From Flavobacteria bacterium GWA2_35_26 (GTDB lineage: Bacteria; Bacteroidota; Bacteroidia; Flavobacteriales; Flavobacteriaceae): 64,000 nucleotides of DNA. Both the position numbers and the translations under genes were made by a program. This document shows, in pieces, positions 18,915 to 28,377 of the stretch (position 1 is its first letter; the number at the start of each line of letters is the position of its first letter). The DNA lies in assembly GCA_001800905.1 (NCBI GenBank), contig MGWH01000002.1, positions 124,001-188,000 on the forward strand, in the 5' to 3' direction. The notes under the pieces were generated by a model. That model saw only the letters and a program-made list of their open reading frames with translations, was not told where the DNA came from and did no database searches.

Positions 18915-19679
18915 ATGTCTGAAGATTCTAAACCAGCTACATCAGCTACTCAAAAGCCTACTCAAAACTGGTTTGCTTCCTGGTTTGATACACCCTATTA
19001 CCATATTTTATACAAAGAACGCAATTACCGTGAAGCGCAAATTTTCATGGATAATTTGACGCATTACCTTAATCTTCCAGAGAAAGCCAAAGTTTTGGAC
19101 TTAGCTTGTGGAAAAGGACGTCATGCCATTTATTTGAACCAATTGGGTTTTGAGGTAATTGGTGCTGATTTGTCTGAAAACAGCATCGCCGAAGCCAATA
19201 AAAATAGCAACAGCAGTTTGCATTTTCAGGTGCATGATATGCGCGAAAAATTCGACGATCAATTTGACGCTATTTTCAATTTGTTCACCAGTTTTGGATA
19301 TTTCGAAAATGATGCAGACAATTTGAAAACATTGATTGCCATCAAAGAAAGCTTAACCGAACACGGATTTGCAGTCATTGATTTTATGAACGTGAATCAA
19401 GTTATTGCTAATTTAGTTCCTGAAGAAACTAAAACCGTTGAAGGAATAGATTTTCATATTCAACGCTATGTAAAAGACGGTCATATCTACAAAGAAATCA
19501 ATTTTGAAGATCAAGGAGAATCCTACCATTTTACAGAAAAGGTTCAGGCGTTAACCCTACAAGATTTCCAAACGATGATGGAAGAAGCAGGTATCTATTT
19601 ATTGGATATCTTTGGGGATTATAAATTGAAGAAATTCCACAAAACGGAAAGCGAACGATTAATCATGATTTTTAAATAA
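18915..19679 (+). CDS. Class I SAM-dependent methyltransferase
   Basis: A 254-residue protein with a clean SAM-binding fold: motif I VLDLACGKGR at 60-69, the acidic residue of motif II in VIGADLSENS, and the region HDMREKFDDQFDAIFNLFTSFGYF. This resembles small-molecule methyltransferases (Methyltransf_11/25), but the acceptor cannot be read. It starts a plus-strand run of eight genes reaching 23555. Its stop codon overlaps the ATG of the ZIP transporter (TAATG), so the two are translationally coupled. Confidence 0.85.
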   Translation: MSEDSKPATSATQKPTQNWFASWFDTPYYHILYKERNYREAQIFMDNLTHYLNLPEKAKVLDLACGKGRHAIYLNQLGFEVIGADLSENSIAEANKNSNSSLHFQVHDMREKFDDQFDAIFNLFTSFGYFENDADNLKTLIAIKESLTEHGFAVIDFMNVNQVIANLVPEETKTVEGIDFHIQRYVKDGHIYKEINFEDQGESYHFTEKVQALTLQDFQTMMEEAGIYLLDIFGDYKLKKFHKTESERLIMIFK

Positions 19680-20347
19680 TGAATTATTTATTACCCTTAC
19701 TTTCGGTGATCTTAGGTTACGTTTTTGCTTTGGTTTTTCAACCAAAAGACAAAGCGAAACTGAAATTGCTTTTAGCCTTCAGCGGTTCTTTTTTGCTGTC
19801 GTTGACTGTTATTCATTTGCTTCCTGAAATCTACGAAAGTAAAAACGGACGTATTGGATTGTTCATTATGGTGGGGATTTTGTTCCAAATTATCTTAGAG
19901 TATTTTTCTCAAGGCGCCGAGCACGGTCATGTTCATGGTCATTCCAAAATGGAACACATTCCGTGGTTGTTGTTTATTAGTTTGTGTATTCATGCTTTAG
20001 CCGAGGGATTTCCAGTTGGCCACCATCATGATTTAGCTATAGGAATTGCCATTCATCACTTACCTATTGCGATTATTTTAACGACCTTTTTTATCAATGC
20101 TAATCTGAATAAAAAAGCAATTTTTCTATTCATGATTACTTTTGCTATTATGACGCCATTAGGAACAATTCTATCCGATTATTTGCCAGTATTAAACGTC
20201 TATTATAACGAAATCACAGCCATAGTTATTGGAATTTTATTTCATATCTCCTCTACCATTATCTTTGAAAGTAGCGAAGGACACAAGTTCAATATCGCCA
20301 AAATCTCCATGATAGTTTTAGGATTTGCATTGGCCTATTTTATATAA
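19679..20347 (+). CDS. ZIP family divalent metal transporter
   Basis: A 222-residue inner-membrane protein with about eight hydrophobic segments. A histidine-rich cytosolic loop (EHGHVHGHSK, 81-90) is followed by the metal-site helices of ZIP proteins: HALAEG at 105-110 and HHLP at 126-129. ZIP proteins import Zn2+ or related divalent ions into the cytoplasm. The length is at the short end of the family. Start overlaps the previous stop by one base. Confidence 0.9.
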   Translation: MNYLLPLLSVILGYVFALVFQPKDKAKLKLLLAFSGSFLLSLTVIHLLPEIYESKNGRIGLFIMVGILFQIILEYFSQGAEHGHVHGHSKMEHIPWLLFISLCIHALAEGFPVGHHHDLAIGIAIHHLPIAIILTTFFINANLNKKAIFLFMITFAIMTPLGTILSDYLPVLNVYYNEITAIVIGILFHISSTIIFESSEGHKFNIAKISMIVLGFALAYFI

Positions 20348-20363
20348 TTAAAAACAAAACAAC

Positions 20364-20744
20364 ATGGGACTATTTTCTGCATTACTAGGAAACGCTGGAG
20401 CCGTAGATCAAGAAAGTTTAATCAAGGAATACGGTAAATTACTTATTGAAGGTGAATCAATCGAATTGGGTTTCAAATTAATTAGAGACACCTTTATTTT
20501 TACCTCAAAACGATTAATATTGGTTGAAAAACAAGGAATTACTGGAAGTAAAATTGAATACAAATCCATCATTTACAAAAGTATTTCTAGATTCAGCATT
20601 GAAACGGCTGGAACATTCGACTTGGAAGCCGAACTAAAAATTTGGGTTTCGAGCGAAGTCAATCCAAGTATAGTTAAACAATTTAACAAGTCAGTAAATG
20701 TGTATGATGTTCAAAATGTCTTAGCATTTCATGTTTTAAAATAA
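20364..20744 (+). CDS. Bacterial PH-domain protein
   Basis: 126 residues with no signal peptide or membrane helix. The segment GFKLIRDTFIFTSKRLILVEKQGITGSKIEYKSI... matches the beta-strand pattern of the bPH_1 (PF08000-type) domain. The family is common in small bacterial proteins of unknown function, often stress-linked. It lies 16 nt after the ZIP gene and 15 nt before murQ, so it is probably co-transcribed. Confidence 0.8.
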   Translation: MGLFSALLGNAGAVDQESLIKEYGKLLIEGESIELGFKLIRDTFIFTSKRLILVEKQGITGSKIEYKSIIYKSISRFSIETAGTFDLEAELKIWVSSEVNPSIVKQFNKSVNVYDVQNVLAFHVLK

Positions 20745-20759
20745 ATACATCGTTTATTT

Positions 20760-21581
20760 ATGACCTTTACCAAAACCACCGAACAATCCTCAAAATACGA
20801 ACATTTAGAAAAAATGTCGGTAACCGAATTATTGACTAATATCAATAACGAAGACAAAACGGTTCCTTTGGCTGTTGAAAAAGCATTGCCTCAAATTGAA
20901 AGTTTGGTGGCACAAATTGTAGCTAAAATGAAATTAGGAGGCCGGTTATTTTATATCGGAGCTGGAACTTCGGGCAGACTTGGAATTGTAGATGCGTCAG
21001 AATGTCCACCGACGTTTGGAGTCCCTTTTGACTTGGTCAACGGAATTATTGCGGGTGGTGATAAGGCGATTCGCCGAGCTGTTGAAAATGCCGAAGATAA
21101 TGCAACTCAAGCTTGGATTGATTTACAAGAACAGAATATAAATGCCAATGATGTGGTTATCGGAATTGCCGCATCGGGGACGACACCTTACGTTATTGGA
21201 GGTTTGCAAGCTTGTAATGAAAATAATATTATTACCGGAAGTATTTCTTGCAATGCAGGAAGTCCGCTTTCGCAAACAGCCCAATTTCCAATCGAAGTGA
21301 TTGTTGGTCCTGAGTTTGTTACTGGAAGTTCCCGAATGAAAGCCGGTACAGCTCAGAAATTAGTATTGAATATGATTTCTACTGCAACCATGATTCAGCT
21401 TGGAAAAGTCAAAGGCAATAAAATGGTGGACATGCAATTGAGCAATGCGAAATTAGTCGATCGTGGGGTGAAAATGATCATGAGCGAAATTCCTGTTTCG
21501 TACGAGGAAGGCAGCCAATTGTTGAGTAAATTCGGAAGCGTTCGAAAAACTGTAGAGTATTACAATACACAAAATCAATAA
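20760..21581 (+). CDS. murQ: N-acetylmuramic acid 6-phosphate etherase
   Basis: MurQ splits the lactyl ether of MurNAc-6-phosphate to give GlcNAc-6-phosphate and D-lactate during peptidoglycan recycling in the cytosol. The 273-residue SIS-domain protein has FYIGAGTSGRLGIVDASECPPTFG with catalytic Glu81, the second acidic residue Glu111 (ENAEDN), and GSSRMKAGTAQK near 206-217. It is slightly shorter than E. coli MurQ (298), lacking part of the C-terminal helical region. No MurNAc transporter or kinase gene lies nearby. Confidence 0.95.
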   Translation: MTFTKTTEQSSKYEHLEKMSVTELLTNINNEDKTVPLAVEKALPQIESLVAQIVAKMKLGGRLFYIGAGTSGRLGIVDASECPPTFGVPFDLVNGIIAGGDKAIRRAVENAEDNATQAWIDLQEQNINANDVVIGIAASGTTPYVIGGLQACNENNIITGSISCNAGSPLSQTAQFPIEVIVGPEFVTGSSRMKAGTAQKLVLNMISTATMIQLGKVKGNKMVDMQLSNAKLVDRGVKMIMSEIPVSYEEGSQLLSKFGSVRKTVEYYNTQNQ

Positions 21582-21584
21582 CTA

Positions 21585-21806
21585 ATGGCAACCAACAAAG
21601 ACCTTTTGGCGAAAGCCTTTAAATACCTGTCAGGAGCTTTGCCTTTATTATTTATGGGACCTGCTGTGATTCATAATGCATTTATGAACAAAGGAAACAA
21701 TTGGCATTATTTGGTTTTAGCCATCGGAATCGGATTAAGTGTTTTCGGGGTGTATTGTCTGTTTGTTGGATTGAAAATGATAATGAAAAGTTTATTCAAC
21801 GACTAA
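21585..21806 (+). CDS. DUF6095 family small membrane protein
   Basis: 73 residues with two membrane helices (about 15-30, GALPLLFMGPAVIHNAF, and 43-68, LVLAIGIGLSVFGVYCLFVGLKMIM). It resembles the DUF6095 family of Flavobacteriia; function unknown. It begins 3 nt after murQ, and its stop overlaps the next ATG by one base, so it is embedded in the operon. Confidence 0.75.
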   Translation: MATNKDLLAKAFKYLSGALPLLFMGPAVIHNAFMNKGNNWHYLVLAIGIGLSVFGVYCLFVGLKMIMKSLFND

Positions 21807-22378
21807 TGGAAAACTTAATCAACATCCAAAAAACTTTTGAAAAGGTAGTCACCATTAATGGCCGAATCAATCACCGTGAATTTGAAGATTGCATTTTTAA
21901 AAACTGTGATTTCTCGAATTCGGATTTAAGTAACAATACCTTTATGGATTGCGAATTCATTGATTGCAACTTATCCATGGTTAGCCTTGTAGGAACAAGT
22001 TTAAAAACCGTTCATTTCAAAAATTGTAAATTATTAGGCATTCATTTTAATGCGTGTACCGATTTTTTATTTCAAGTGAATTTTCAAGACTGTACTTTGG
22101 ATTATGCTTCTTTTGCCAATAAAAAAATGCCAAAAACCAATTTCACTTCTTGTTCTATGAAAGAAACCGGTTTCATTGGCACCCAATTAAACAATTCGAT
22201 TTTTGATAATTGCAACCTCGATAATGCAATTTTTAATAACACACAATTAGCTGGAGCCGACTTTAGAACCGCTTACAATTACAAAATTGATCCCGAATAC
22301 AATCCGATGAAAAAAGCAAAATTTTCAGCTCAAGGCATTGTGGGGCTTTTGGACAAATACGATATAAAAATAGATTAA
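21806..22378 (+). CDS. Pentapeptide-repeat protein (Qnr/McbG-like layout)
   Basis: 190 residues from the ATG at 21806; the frame is open further upstream inside the DUF6095 gene, but without repeats. Consecutive five-residue units with Phe/Leu in the centre (CIFKN CDFSN SDLSN NTFMD CEFID CNLSM, then later CNLDN AIFNN TQLAG ADFRT) predict a right-handed quadrilateral beta-helix. A short non-repeat C-terminus (FSAQGIVGLLDKYDIKID) resembles the capping end of Qnr-type proteins, some of which shield type II topoisomerases. That function is only a possibility here. Coupled to its neighbours by 1-nt overlap upstream and direct abutment downstream. Confidence 0.8.
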   Translation: MENLINIQKTFEKVVTINGRINHREFEDCIFKNCDFSNSDLSNNTFMDCEFIDCNLSMVSLVGTSLKTVHFKNCKLLGIHFNACTDFLFQVNFQDCTLDYASFANKKMPKTNFTSCSMKETGFIGTQLNNSIFDNCNLDNAIFNNTQLAGADFRTAYNYKIDPEYNPMKKAKFSAQGIVGLLDKYDIKID

Positions 22379-22765
22379 ATGAAAAACAGCATCGCATTAC
22401 TTTGTTTGCTATTAGTAGCGTCTTGCTACACAACCGAACACAATTGCAAAGACTTCAAAACCGGAAAATTCAAATTTGAACATGAAATTGATGGTGTCAA
22501 AAAAGTAACTTTTTTTGAACGTAATGACAGTATTGAAGTAGAAACTTTTGAAGGAAAAACAGATACTGCTACTGTTCGTTGGATTAGCGATTGCGAATAT
22601 GTGATCCAAAAGAAACATCCTAAAACCAATCAAGAAAAAAGTGCAATTAGCATGAAGATTTTGACCACTTCAAAAAATTCCTATACCTTTGAATTCGGAA
22701 TAGTTGGGATAGACAGCAAACAACGAGGGACTGTAACCAAGATTGGTGAAATCAACACAAAATAA
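22379..22765 (+). CDS. Hypothetical lipoprotein, 128 residues
   Basis: The N-terminus has a lipobox (LVASC), with Cys16 as the lipidation site, so the mature protein is probably anchored in a membrane. The rest is a compact beta-rich domain (FKFEHEIDGVKKVTFFERNDSIEVE..., RWISDCEYVI), with two further cysteines (at about 23 and 67) that could pair. I know similar flavobacterial proteins, but no function. It is not a topoisomerase subunit despite lying close to parC/parE. It starts directly after the pentapeptide-repeat gene. Confidence 0.72.
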   Translation: MKNSIALLCLLLVASCYTTEHNCKDFKTGKFKFEHEIDGVKKVTFFERNDSIEVETFEGKTDTATVRWISDCEYVIQKKHPKTNQEKSAISMKILTTSKNSYTFEFGIVGIDSKQRGTVTKIGEINTK

Positions 22766-22787
22766 ACACAACACTTAACTCAACAAA

Positions 22788-23555
22788 ATGGAAGTATTTT
22801 TAAATCCAGACGCTTGGATTGCGCTTTTAACGTTAACTTTTTTAGAAATTGTTTTAGGAATAGATAATATCATTTTTATTTCTATTGCCACTGGTAAATT
22901 ACCTGCCGAGAAACGCAAAAAAGCTACTAAGTTAGGGATGTTCCTTGCCATGTTCATGCGTATCGCGCTTTTGTTTGGAATCAATTTGTTGATCCAAATG
23001 AAAGAACCGTGGTTTCATATCGACTTAAGTTGGTTTTCTGCTGGAATTACAGGTCAAAGTATCATTTTATTGCTAGGTGGTTTGTTCTTAATTTACAAAA
23101 GCACGAATGAAATTCGTGAAAAAGTAGACGAAAAAGGACATGAAGAAAAAGAAATGAAAGAAGCAGCGACTAAATCATTTCAAAATGTGATTTTACAGAT
23201 CATAATGATTGATTTGGTTTTCTCTTTTGATAGTATTTTAACTGCTGTTGGTATGACAAATGGTGTTGAAGGAGCCATTTACATTATGATCACCGCTGTA
23301 ATAATTTCAGTTTTTATCATGATGCAATTTGCTGTACCTGTAGGTAATTTTGTAAACAACCATCCATCAATTCAAATTCTAGGTTTGGCATTCTTAATCC
23401 TAATTGGGATGATGCTATTAACCGAAAGTGCGCATTTATCCAATGCCTTAATTTTTGGAAGTCACGTAACACCACTTCCAAAAGGTTATTTGTATTTTGC
23501 CATTACCTTTTCTTTGGTAGTAGAGATGATCAACATGAAAATAAAGAAAAAATAA
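22788..23555 (+). CDS. TerC family integral membrane protein
   Basis: 255 residues with about seven membrane segments and the family hallmarks LEIVLGIDNIIFISI and IMIDLVFSFDSILTAVG, each with acidic residues inside the membrane. TerC/Alx-type proteins are linked to tellurite resistance and to manganese or calcium export coupled to secreted metalloproteins. A charged loop (EKVDEKGHEEKEMKEAATK) separates the two halves. Last gene of the run, followed by a terminator. Confidence 0.93.
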   Translation: MEVFLNPDAWIALLTLTFLEIVLGIDNIIFISIATGKLPAEKRKKATKLGMFLAMFMRIALLFGINLLIQMKEPWFHIDLSWFSAGITGQSIILLLGGLFLIYKSTNEIREKVDEKGHEEKEMKEAATKSFQNVILQIIMIDLVFSFDSILTAVGMTNGVEGAIYIMITAVIISVFIMMQFAVPVGNFVNNHPSIQILGLAFLILIGMMLLTESAHLSNALIFGSHVTPLPKGYLYFAITFSLVVEMINMKIKKK

Positions 23556-23570
23556 TTTCATTAAACCATA

Positions 23571-23600
23571 AAAAAAGCTCCTATTCAGGAGCTTTTTTTT
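23571..23600. terminator. Bidirectional terminator between terC and parC
   Basis: Stem agctcct / aggagct with an ATTC loop and flanking A- and T-runs. It serves both the terC and the parC transcripts; the T-run touches the parC stop codon. Confidence 0.85.
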
Positions 23601-26307
23601 ATTCTAAACTTAGTGTTATTTGACCATCATCATCGGTATCAGTAGGAATATCATCCAATTCTATTTCTTCGGAAGCAACCACTTCTTCTACCTCTTCTTC
23701 TGGCTCTTCAAAAGGTAATGATTCTAATAGATTCACTTGTTTTAACTTATCAGTTGTCAATTGATTTCCAATTGCTTTAATTCCTTTTACAGCAATGAAT
23801 TGTTCCAAGTCGATAGTTTGGTTATCTTTTTGAACCCCTTTCACTTTAGTATAAACAATTTCAGCCACTGGTCGCCAATCAGTCGAAACAATTTCTAATT
23901 GTGATTTCTCATGCTCCGTAATAAAGAGTTCTTCTTTGTTTTCATTTTCTACTAAGAAACGTTTAACAAAATAGCGTTCTTTTTCTCCGTCATAATAAAT
24001 CGTCGAAATAGGTTTCTTTGGATTCCATTTTTCCAACACAATCATGTCTTCATCAAAATGCGTGGTCAATTCCGGAATAATCGTTTTCAACTTCCCAGTT
24101 TGATTGATTACTAATAAACGATCATTGGGTTTGAATTCGCCTAATAATTCGCCACGACCATCTACATTCAATCGCTGTACAGTATCGTCAAACCATACTT
24201 TTCGTGGACGCAATGTTGAAATACCTTTCTCCTTTAATTCAATTTTTCGAATTGGATATTTGGTAACCGTATTTCCTCTTGATACTCTGCCTTTAATAGC
24301 AATATCAGAAAAATCAAGATCCCATTTTAACTTTTTAACACTACCCACCTGACGCAATAAAATAGTAACTACCTCAGCTTCTCCATTTGGATTGGCTGAA
24401 AAATATAAAGCCATCGAATCCGGTTTAGCTTGTGTTAAATCATAGAATTTATCACGAGTCACTCCCGAAACATTAAAACGCTTGATAAAGGTAGATCCGT
24501 TTTTACCGTCGCGGTAGATCATATTATAAATGGTACGTTTATCATTTTTGTCAAAGACCGCAATATGAATAATGTCTTTACCAATGAATTTCTTTTCGTC
24601 CACTTTAGTGATCATCATTTTTCCATCTCGAAGGAAAACAATCACATCATCTATATCCGAACAATCAGCAACATATTCATCTTTTTTAAGTCCAGTTCCT
24701 AAGAAACCTTCTTCTCTGTTAACATATAATTTGGTATTACGCAACACCACTTTGGTAGCTTCAATCGTGTCAAAACTGCGCAATTCGGTTTGGCGTTCAC
24801 GTCCTTTGCCGTATTTGTCTTTTAGTTTTTGGAAAAAGTCAATAGCAAAGTCAATAATGTTATCCAAATGGTGTTTTACTTCTTCCATTTCAGCTTCCAA
24901 CTTCGCAATCGCATCATCCGCTTTATCCGAGTCGAAACGCGTAATACGAATCATTGGAATTTGCGTTAATTTTTGCAAATCATCATCATTGGTTTCACGT
25001 ACAAATGATTTTTTGAACGGCTCAAATCGATCGTACATATATTTGTACAATGATTCTCTGTCTCCGTACAATTTGAAATCAATATACATTTCTTCGCGAA
25101 TGAAGATTTTCTCCAAAGTCGAGAAATGCCATTTATTTTCCAATTCGTCTAATTGGATTTCCAGTTCTCGTTTCAACAAATCTACAGTGCGATGCGTAGA
25201 TATTTTCAACATTTCGGAAACACCAATAAACAAGGGTTTGTTGTCTTCAATCACACAACCCAAAGGTGCTACCGAAGATTCGCAAGCCGTAAATGCGTAC
25301 AACGCATCTATCATTTTATCTGGCGAAACTCCTGGCGGAAGGTGAATCAAGATTTCAACCTCGGCAGCCGTATTGTCTTCAATTTTTTTGATTTTGATTT
25401 TCCCTTTTTCATTGGCTTTCAAAATACTATCAATTAAGGTAGAAGTATTCGTTGAAAACGGAATTTGGGTAATCACCAAAGTTTGTTTGTCCAATTGGGC
25501 AATTTTGGCACGAACACGAACACGTCCGCCACGCAAACCATCATTGTAATTAGACACATCGGCAATACCTGCTGTTGGAAAATCAGGATATAAGGTAAAT
25601 GATTTGCCCTTCAACACTTTGATCGAGCAATCAATTAATTCATTGAAATTATGAGGTAAAATTTTGGTCGAAAGACCTACCGCGATTCCCTCTGCACCTT
25701 GGGCAAGCAACAACGGAAATTTCACAGGAAGATTAATAGGCTCGGCTCTACGTCCATCGTAAGACATTCCCCATTGGGTAATTTTTGGCGAATATAAAAT
25801 ATCGTGTCCTAACTTACTGATTCGGGCTTCGATATAACGAGAGGCTGCGGCACTATCTCCTGTGAGAATGTTACCCCAGTTTCCTTGCATATCGATAATC
25901 AAATCTTTTTGCCCAATTTGCACCATGGCATCGCCAATACTCGCATCACCGTGTGGGTGATACTGCATGGTGTGTCCTACAATATTGGCTACTTTGTTAT
26001 AACGTCCATCATCCAACTCTTTCATGGAATGCATGATACGACGTTGCACCGGTTTAAATCCGTCTTCAATAGCTGGAACGGCACGCTCCAAAATTACATA
26101 CGAAGCATAGTCCAAAAACCAGTCTTTGTACATTCCGGTTACTTTGGTAATCGTGTCTTCGGGGTTTTCATTATTTTCATAAAAATGATTCCCACCAAAA
26201 GCAACGATGTCGTCAAAACCTTCCTCGTTTTCGTTTACCGATGTATCCAAAGAATCGTTTGTTTCGTCTTCGTTTGAAATGATATTATCTTCTTCTTCGT
26301 CTTTCAT
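23599..26307 (-). CDS. parC: DNA topoisomerase IV subunit A
   Basis: 902 residues. The subunit breaks and rejoins DNA to separate linked chromosomes. The catalytic Tyr158 is in AAASRYIEARIS. The quinolone-determining stretch HPHGDASIGDAMV is at 117-129, with Ala122 where E. coli GyrA has Ser83 and Asp126 where it has Asp87. A long beta-pinwheel-like C-terminal region follows, lacking an obvious GyrA box, which favours ParC over GyrA. Both ends are very acidic (residues 1-50 and the last 45). It follows parE by 26 nt. Confidence 0.93.
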   Translation of the reverse strand: MKDEEEDNIISNEDETNDSLDTSVNENEEGFDDIVAFGGNHFYENNENPEDTITKVTGMYKDWFLDYASYVILERAVPAIEDGFKPVQRRIMHSMKELDDGRYNKVANIVGHTMQYHPHGDASIGDAMVQIGQKDLIIDMQGNWGNILTGDSAAASRYIEARISKLGHDILYSPKITQWGMSYDGRRAEPINLPVKFPLLLAQGAEGIAVGLSTKILPHNFNELIDCSIKVLKGKSFTLYPDFPTAGIADVSNYNDGLRGGRVRVRAKIAQLDKQTLVITQIPFSTNTSTLIDSILKANEKGKIKIKKIEDNTAAEVEILIHLPPGVSPDKMIDALYAFTACESSVAPLGCVIEDNKPLFIGVSEMLKISTHRTVDLLKRELEIQLDELENKWHFSTLEKIFIREEMYIDFKLYGDRESLYKYMYDRFEPFKKSFVRETNDDDLQKLTQIPMIRITRFDSDKADDAIAKLEAEMEEVKHHLDNIIDFAIDFFQKLKDKYGKGRERQTELRSFDTIEATKVVLRNTKLYVNREEGFLGTGLKKDEYVADCSDIDDVIVFLRDGKMMITKVDEKKFIGKDIIHIAVFDKNDKRTIYNMIYRDGKNGSTFIKRFNVSGVTRDKFYDLTQAKPDSMALYFSANPNGEAEVVTILLRQVGSVKKLKWDLDFSDIAIKGRVSRGNTVTKYPIRKIELKEKGISTLRPRKVWFDDTVQRLNVDGRGELLGEFKPNDRLLVINQTGKLKTIIPELTTHFDEDMIVLEKWNPKKPISTIYYDGEKERYFVKRFLVENENKEELFITEHEKSQLEIVSTDWRPVAEIVYTKVKGVQKDNQTIDLEQFIAVKGIKAIGNQLTTDKLKQVNLLESLPFEEPEEEVEEVVASEEIELDDIPTDTDDDGQITLSLE

Positions 26308-26333
26308 TTATGCTGAATTATTCAGTATCTAAA

Positions 26334-28187
26334 TTATTTCTCCACAACGTCCAATTCCACCTTCAAATTATTGATGATGAAGGTTTGACGATCCGGTGTG
26401 TTTTTACCCATATAAAACTCCAATAACGTTTCAATTGAAGTCGCTTTATCCAACATTACAGGATCCAATCGAATATCGGCACCAATAAAGTGCTTGAATT
26501 CATCTGGCGAGATTTCTCCCAATCCTTTGAATCGGGTAATTTCTGGTTTTGGTTTTAATTTTTCAATGGCGTTAACGCGTTCTTCGTCGCTATAACAATA
26601 GATGGTTTCTTTCTTGTTACGCACGCGGAACAAAGGCGTTTGCAAAATGTACAAATGGCCGTCTTTGATTAACTCTGGGAAAAATTGCAAGAAAAACGTA
26701 ATCAACAACAAACGAATGTGCATTCCATCGACATCGGCATCGGTGGCAATTACAATATTGTTGTAACGCAAGTCTTCCATGGATTCTTCGATATCCAAAG
26801 CGGCTTGTAATAAATTAAATTCTTCGTTTTCGTACACAATTTTCTTAGTCATGCCATACGAATTCAATGGCTTACCACGCAAACTGAAAACCGCTTGTGT
26901 ATTCACATCTCGCGATTTAGTAATGGAACCCGAAGCCGAATCTCCCTCAGTGATAAACAAGGTGCTTTCTAAATAACGTGGATTTTTGATGTCAGGTAAA
27001 TGCACGCGACAGTCACGAAGTTTCTTATTGTGTAAACTCGATTTTTTAGCACGGTCTTTGGCTAATTTTCGAATGCCGGATAATTCTTTACGTTCTCTTT
27101 CGGCTTGCAAAATCTTACGCAATAACAAATCGGCAACTTCAGGATTTTTATGCAAGAAGTTATCTAATTTAGTCGTAATAAAATCATGAACGAAAGTTCG
27201 CACGGTTGGCCCATTTGGACCAATATCTGTTGAACCTAATTTGGTTTTAGTCTGACTTTCAAAAACAGGCTCTTCGACTTTGATCGACACTGCCGAAACA
27301 ATTGATTTTCGGATATCCGAAGCCTCAAAACCTTTGTTGTAATAATCTCTAATGGTTTTCACCACTGCTTCTCTAAAGGCATTCAAATGAGTTCCTCCTT
27401 GAGTAGTGTTTTGTCCATTGACAAACGAGTGGTATTCTTCCGAATATTGCGACTTACTGTGCGTTAACGCAATTTCAATATCTTCTCCAATCAAATGAAT
27501 TATTGGATAAACCGAATCTTCTTCAGTAATGGTTTCTTCTAACAAATCTTTCAATCCGTTATCCGAATAGTATTTTTCGCCGTTGTAGTAAATGGTCAAT
27601 CCTGTGTTGAGGTAACAATAGTTCTTCAACATTTTTACCACATACTCGTTACGGTATTTGTAGTTTTTAAAAATCTGCTCGTCGGCAATAAAGGCTACTT
27701 TCGTTCCTTTACGTTTGGTTGATTCTTGTACTTCTTCTTCCAAAACCAAATTACCAGCAGAGAACTCCGCCGCTTTTTGTTGGTTGTCACGAACCGATTC
27801 CACTCGGAAATAATTCGATAAGGCATTTACCGCTTTGGTACCCACCCCATTCAAACCAACAGATTTCTTGAAGGCTTTAGAGTCGTATTTACCTCCGGTA
27901 TTCATTTTGGAAACTACATCAACCACTTTACCCAATGGAATTCCACGACCGTAATCGCGAACAGTGACCATTTTGTCTTTGATCGTCACCTCAATGGTTT
28001 TTCCGGCACCCATAACAAACTCATCGATGCAGTTATCGAGCACTTCCTTGAGTAAGATATAAATACCATCGTCTGGCGAAGAACCGTCACCCAGTTTCCC
28101 AATGTACATTCCGGGACGCATACGGATGTGTTCCTTCCAGTCGAGCGAACGAATATTATCTTCGTTATATTGATTTTGTTCGGACAT
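26334..28187 (-). CDS. parE: DNA topoisomerase IV subunit B
   Basis: A 617-residue ATPase subunit. The GHKL pocket includes EVLDNCIDE with Glu48 and Asn52, DYGRGIP and [13 protein letters not shown]. The TOPRIM domain has EGDSASGS and [10 protein letters not shown]. Length and absence of the GyrB-specific insert fit ParE. It is the first gene of the parE-parC pair. Start [30 protein letters not shown] is of family type. Confidence 0.94.
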   Translation of the reverse strand: MSEQNQYNEDNIRSLDWKEHIRMRPGMYIGKLGDGSSPDDGIYILLKEVLDNCIDEFVMGAGKTIEVTIKDKMVTVRDYGRGIPLGKVVDVVSKMNTGGKYDSKAFKKSVGLNGVGTKAVNALSNYFRVESVRDNQQKAAEFSAGNLVLEEEVQESTKRKGTKVAFIADEQIFKNYKYRNEYVVKMLKNYCYLNTGLTIYYNGEKYYSDNGLKDLLEETITEEDSVYPIIHLIGEDIEIALTHSKSQYSEEYHSFVNGQNTTQGGTHLNAFREAVVKTIRDYYNKGFEASDIRKSIVSAVSIKVEEPVFESQTKTKLGSTDIGPNGPTVRTFVHDFITTKLDNFLHKNPEVADLLLRKILQAERERKELSGIRKLAKDRAKKSSLHNKKLRDCRVHLPDIKNPRYLESTLFITEGDSASGSITKSRDVNTQAVFSLRGKPLNSYGMTKKIVYENEEFNLLQAALDIEESMEDLRYNNIVIATDADVDGMHIRLLLITFFLQFFPELIKDGHLYILQTPLFRVRNKKETIYCYSDEERVNAIEKLKPKPEITRFKGLGEISPDEFKHFIGADIRLDPVMLDKATSIETLLEFYMGKNTPDRQTFIINNLKVELDVVEK

Positions 28188-28285
28188 TTTAAAAAGTATC
28201 GATTTGGTGCTAATGTAAGCTAATTTGATAAAATGTAAAAGAGCCCCAAGTCAAAGTTATTAAGAATGATATTGACAATACTAAG

Positions 28286-28313
28286 TGCGATTTACGAGGT
28301 ACGATTGACGGAA
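28286..28313 (+). repeat. Short degenerate 7-bp repeat array between ychF and parE
   Basis: Four consecutive heptamers: TGCGATT, TACGAGG, TACGATT, GACGGAA. They lie in an otherwise featureless 190-nt spacer. Confidence 0.4.
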
Positions 28314-28322
28314 TGGAGCAAT

Positions 28323-28353
28323 AAAAAAACCGCTAAATTACTTTAGCGGTTTT
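28323..28353 (-). terminator. Intrinsic terminator of ychF
   Basis: Perfect stem accgctaaa / tttagcggt with a TTAC loop. The A-run at 28323-28329 gives a U-run on the minus strand. Confidence 0.85.
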
Positions 28354-28377
28354 CTTCTTTATTTCTATTTGAATGAA

